DNA of 64,000 nt from assembly GCA_030867875.1 (NCBI GenBank), contig JAOWCC010000577.1:78845740-78909739 (forward strand), read 5' to 3'. Origin of the DNA: Actinernus sp. WN-2022. Lineage: Eukaryota > Cnidaria > Anthozoa > Actiniaria > Actinernidae. The notes under the pieces were generated by a model. That model was not told where the DNA came from and did not search any database. It was given only the letters and a program-made list of their open reading frames with translations. Below, one piece after another: positions 59,635 to 64,000 of this stretch. The position numbers were made by a program, and so were the translations under genes. Within the stretch, counting starts at the first letter, position 1, and the number at the start of each line of letters is the position of its first letter.

Positions 59635-61603
59635 ACAACCCCTGCCATTTAAGTCGGACCTCTTCAGCAATTTCCGGCTATTTTTAACACAACCCCCCTC
59701 CCCCATTTCAATGTTGGTTTTCGAGAAGACCGAAATGTTGCCTTTCTATCCCAACATTGTGAAGGGGGAGGGGGACAAGCGAAGTCATAAAAATCGCGGC
59801 AATCTGTCAGAGGAGTTCGTTCAGTGTTCTAAATAGCCTTATTTTGTCGAGCGGTCCGTACTGAAATGGCGAAGGTTGTATGAGGCGAGATTCTAGGTAG
59901 CCGCACATGGTATAATTGTTGATAACGTCCAGGCAATTTAACGAAAACAGCTCAAAATGAGAGGCGGTAGTAAACACTTGGTGGGTATACGGGTGGGCTT
60001 GTCAATTGGAAATTTTATGAAAAAGCCCGATACCCCGGGAGAAAAAAATATCCGAGGGCGTATCCAAATATTTTACTTGTAATTACAATAAATAATTCAG
60101 TCAAATAGATAGAATCCCTTTTTTATGAAGCTGTAATTAATAGGTAGCCTTATCAGAAGTCTATGTTATGGACTTCTGGCATTATTCACAAAAATAAAAT
60201 AAATCGAGTTGTACCTTGCGATACTAGGCTGTGGGGAATTGACATTTACAAATAAATAACAAGCTCGTAGGGAGAGAGGGAGATTTTAAACTTGCAACAT
60301 ATGTCGCGACACGGGTTGTACATTTCACTGGAACCGTCTGAGACCCAACACTCCTTCGGAAAGCACTATTGAAGGTTTGACATTGCCTTCACGAAGGAAA
60401 CACCGACACTTTGTACCGGAAAAGAAGAACTGACCTTAGTTCGCGGATGTGTGTTGGAGGAGATCGAAACAGAGATGATGCAGGTTCATTGGAGAGTTTT
60501 TCATTTCACTCAAATATCTTTGAGGGCGAGCAGCTTGCTGTACCAGCGTGCTCTTGGAGCTTTGCCGAACTTGTTTTCTTCCACCGTTAGCGTGACATAT
60601 ATAGTTGGTGTAACGTGACAACGGTTCACCATACGGTTCACCAATCTATTTGATAATGCTGACCAAAGCCGCTGGAAATTCTCTCTTAAACCAATTTACA
60701 TCGCTAACAGATCCGGTATATTTTACATTTCTGTATTATTAAAGCCTCTAGCGAACATTTTCGCGCAGTCCGACACGTTTCTCATGGTGAACCGTAGTTT
60801 GAAAGAAAAGTTAAGTATGTTTTTTTATTGCAACGGTTCACCATGCGAACCGTGTCACAGTGCGCGACTATTTTCGCTAGAGTCATTCATAATACGGAAT
60901 TGCAAAATATACGGGATGTGTTAGCGATGTAAATTGGTTGAAGAGAGAATTTCCCCCGACTTTGGTCAGCATTATCGAATAGATTGGTGAACCGTATGGT
61001 GAACCGTTGTCACGTTACACCAACTATATGTCACGCTAACGCTGGAAGAAAAGAAGTTCGGCAAAACACCGAGAATAACCTTGAAAAACCTTGTGGTTAT
61101 TTTGCTCCCAACCTTCGATAACGGCTTGGGCAAAGCTTTCTCTGTTGGGAAATTTCTCAGTGTCGGCCCTACTATAAGTCAGTAGATATATTGTTCGCTG
61201 AATTCGGCCCTCAAGCTCGGCATTATTAACACAGCTGATATGAGTCGTGATCGAAAATTCGTTAGCCGTTTCAAATGTTGGCGCATGCACGGCTTTAAAA
61301 AATGAATATTCACAAGCTATTGTGACTTTGAAATCGTAAATGTGTATCGGTATTAATAAATTTAGTAAAAATGTATTTAATTTTAGAATTATATTTTTTA
61401 AAGCCGTAATTCTCAATTTTTTTCATATGTACGCCACCCCTCCCCCCTACTTTTATGACGTCATATAGGTATGACGTCACTGTATGTATGGTCATATTAA
61501 GAATTTCATTTGGTGCCCATTTAGAGACAAAGACGGCTCAAAAAAGCTAGCACAATCTACTGAAGCTAATTATATGCCCTGGACCAGGGTGCCGTTCGCT
61601 CAG
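59635..61603. repeat. Satellite monomer 23
   Basis: T229G. Private G-to-T in CGCGGATGTGTG near 60448. Confidence 0.95.
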
Positions 61604-63572
61604 ACAACCCCTGCCATTTAAGTCGGACCTCTTCAGCAATTTCCGGCTATTTTTAACACAACCCCCCTCCCCCATTTCAATGTTGGTTTTCGAGAAGACC
61701 GAAATGTTGCCTTTCTATCCCAACATTGTGAAGGGGGAGGGGGACAAGCGAAGTCATAAAAATCGCGGCAATCTGTCAGAGGAGTTCGTTCAGTGTTCTA
61801 AATAGCCTTATTTTGTCGAGCGGTCCGTACTGAAATGGCGAAGGTTGTATGAGGCGAGATTCTAGGTAGCCGCACATGGTATAATTGTTGATAACGTCCA
61901 GGCAATTTAACGAAAACAGCTCAAAATGAGAGGCGGTAGTAAACACTTGGTGGGTATACGGGTGGGCTTGTCAATTGGAAATTTTATGAAAAAGCCCGAT
62001 ACCCCGGGAGAAAAAAATATCCGAGGGCGTATCCAAATATTTTACTTGTAATTACAATAAATAATTCAGTCAAATAGATAGAATCCCTTTTTTATGAAGC
62101 TGTAATTAATAGGTAGCCTTATCAGAAGTCTATGTTATGGACTTCTGGCATTATTCACAAAAATAAAATAAATCGAGTTGTACCTTGCGATACTAGGCTG
62201 TGGGGAATTGACATTTACAAATAAATAACAAGCTCGTAGGGAGAGAGGGAGATTTTAAACTTGCAACATATGTCGCGACACGGGTTGTACATTTCACTGG
62301 AACCGTCTGAGACCCAACACTCCTTCGGAAAGCACTATTGAAGGTTTGACATTGCCTTCACGAAGGAAACACCGACACTTTGTACCGGAAAAGAAGAACT
62401 GACCTTAGTTCGCGGAGGTGTGTTGGAGGAGATCGAAACAGAGATGATGCAGGTTCATTGGAGAGTTTTTCATTTCACTCAAATATCTTTGAGGGCGAGC
62501 AGCTTGCTGTACCAGCGTGCTCTTGGAGCTTTGCCGAACTTGTTTTCTTCCACCGTTAGCGTGACATATATAGTTGGTGTAACGTGACAACGGTTCACCA
62601 TACGGTTCACCAATCTATTTGATAATGCTGACCAAAGCCGCTGGAAATTCTCTCTTAAACCAATTTACATCGCTAACAGATCCGGTATATTTTACATTTC
62701 TGTATTATTAAAGCCTCTAGCGAACATTTTCGCGCAGTCCGACACGTTTCTCATGGTGAACCGTAGTTTGAAAGAAAAGTTAAGTATGTTTTTTTATTGC
62801 AACGGTTCACCATGCGAACCGTGTCACAGTGCGCGACTATTTTCGCTAGAGTCATTCATAATACGGAATTGCAAAATATACGGGATGTGTTAGCGATGTA
62901 AATTGGTTGAAGAGAGAATTTCCCCCGACTTTGGTCAGCATTATCGAATAGATTGGTGAACCGTATGGTGAACCGTTGTCTCGTTACACCAACTATATGT
63001 CACGCTAACGCTGGAAGAAAAGAAGTTCGGCAAAACACCGAGAATAACCTTGAAAAACCTTGTGGTTATTTTGCTCCCAACCTTCGATAACGGCTTGGGC
63101 AAAGCTTTCTCTGTTGGGAAATTTCTCAGTGTCGGCCCTACTATAAGTCAGTAGATATATTGTTCGCTGAATTCGGCCCTCAAGCTCGGCATTATTAACA
63201 CAGCTGATATGAGTCGTGATCGAAAATTCGTTAGCCGTTTCAAATGTTGGCGCATGCACGGCTTTAAAAAATGAATATTCACAAGCTATTGTGACTTTGA
63301 AATCGTAAATGTGTATCGGTATTAATAAATTTAGTAAAAATGTATTTAATTTTAGAATTATATTTTTTAAAGCCGTAATTCTCAATTTTTTTCATATGTA
63401 CGCCACCCCTCCCCCCTACTTTTATGACGTCATATAGGTATGACGTCACTGTATGTATGGTCATATTAAGAATTTCATTTGGTGCCCATTTAGAGACAAA
63501 GACGGCTCAAAAAAGCTAGCACAATCTACTGAAGCTAATTATATGCCCTGGACCAGGGTGCCGTTCGCTCAG
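61604..63572. repeat. Satellite monomer 24
   Basis: T229G. Private A-to-T in TTGTCTCGTTAC near 62981. Confidence 0.95.
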
Positions 63573-64000
63573 ACAACCCCTGCCATTTAAGTCGGACCTC
63601 TTCAGCAATTTCCGGCTATTTTTAACACAACCCCCCTCCCCCATTTCAATGTTGGTTTTCGAGAAGACCGAAATGTTGCCTTTCTATCCCAACATTGTGA
63701 AGGGGGAGGGGGACAAGCGAAGTCATAAAAATCGCGGCAATCTGTCAGAGGAGTTCGTTCAGTGTTCTAAATAGCCTTATTTTGTCGAGCGGTCCGTACT
63801 GAAATGGCGAAGGTTGTATGAGGCGAGATTCTAGGTAGCCGCACATGGTATAATTGTTGATAACGTCCAGGCAATTTAACGAAAACAGCTCAAAATGAGA
63901 GGCGGTAGTAAACACTTGGTGGGTATACGGGTGGGCTTGTCAATTGGAAATTTTATGAAAAAGCCCGATACCCCGGGAGAAAAAAATATCCGAGGGCGTA
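63573..64000. repeat. Satellite monomer 25 (partial, first 428 bp)
   Basis: T229G. Cut by the end of the window, so the array extends further right. Confidence 0.95.

Larger units (their letters stand above)
2684..64000. repeat. Macrosatellite array, 1969-bp monomer, ~25 copies, continuing past the right edge
   Basis: Head-to-tail copies of a 1969-bp unit. Monomer starts (defined by the left array boundary, ACAACCCCTGCC) are at 2684, 4653, 6622, 8591, 10560, 22435, 24404, 26664, 29604, 31864, 34124, 36096, 38065, 40034, 42944, 44913, 47823, 49792, 51761, 53730, 55698, 57666, 59635, 61604 and 63573. Lengths that depart from 1969 are explained by discrete insertions (291 bp net, 680, 936+5), a 3-bp insertion, or a 1-bp deletion. 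By eye, copies differ by zero to a few substitutions, so homogenisation is very recent or continuous. The unit is not rDNA, 5S, histone or snRNA. It has no long ORF. Confidence 0.97.

Noticed and set aside
2684..64000. Tandem functional gene array (rDNA, 5S, histone, snRNA)
   Set aside because: No rRNA, snRNA or histone sequence could be recognised in the monomer and no ORF is long enough.

Overview
The window is animal nuclear DNA dominated by tandem and mobile repeats, and I see no confident host gene in it. The degraded LINE pieces (CCHC tail, GPKxWNSLP tail), the many foldback/MITE elements, and a gene fragment of a type I recall from cnidarian genomes all suggest a marine invertebrate, most likely an anthozoan such as a coral or anemone. 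That assignment is an inference from repeat style, not a species identification.

Layout. Positions 1-2683 are unique-looking flank with a LINE 3' end at 1853-2500. From 2684 to the right edge runs one macrosatellite array with a 1969-bp monomer: 24 complete monomers plus a partial 25th, so the array continues beyond the window. By eye the monomers differ by only a few bases each. Inside every monomer are a ~500-bp foldback, a short minus-strand fragment of a probable HUH/Rep-like gene, a C-rich/G-rich hairpin and two perfect CRE (TGACGTCA) palindromes 16 bp apart.

Five kinds of insertion interrupt the array. (1) A 7190-bp element at 10791-17980 has 38-bp perfect terminal inverted repeats and a TAA target duplication (PIF/Harbinger-like). 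It has no transposase and is filled with nested MITEs and a broken LINE. (2) A 2720-bp insert at 19332-22051 is itself a 1167-bp tandem repeat (2.3 copies). Each full unit has an intact 305-codon ORF containing an exact 2A-like ribosome-skipping motif (DIEPNPGP), and each junction carries a hammerhead-ribozyme-like fold. (3) A 292-bp MITE sits at the same position in four consecutive monomers (7-10). (4) A 676-bp near-complete palindrome occurs in monomer 8 only. (5) A 936-bp element with a 5-bp target duplication sits at the same site in monomers 14 and 16, and carries an exon-like 42-codon ORF ending at a splice-donor consensus.

How it fits together. The satellite acts as a landing site for transposons, and unequal exchange then copies the inserted transposons along with the monomers. 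Shared point variants (positions 89, 227, 229, 1703 and 1782 of the monomer) let the order of duplications be read. The most novel item is the 1167-bp unit. It looks like a Penelope-like or retrozyme-like element in which self-cleavage, head-to-tail tandem structure and a 2A-containing protein are combined. The ribozyme fold has two departures from a canonical hammerhead, described in its entries, so its activity is uncertain.
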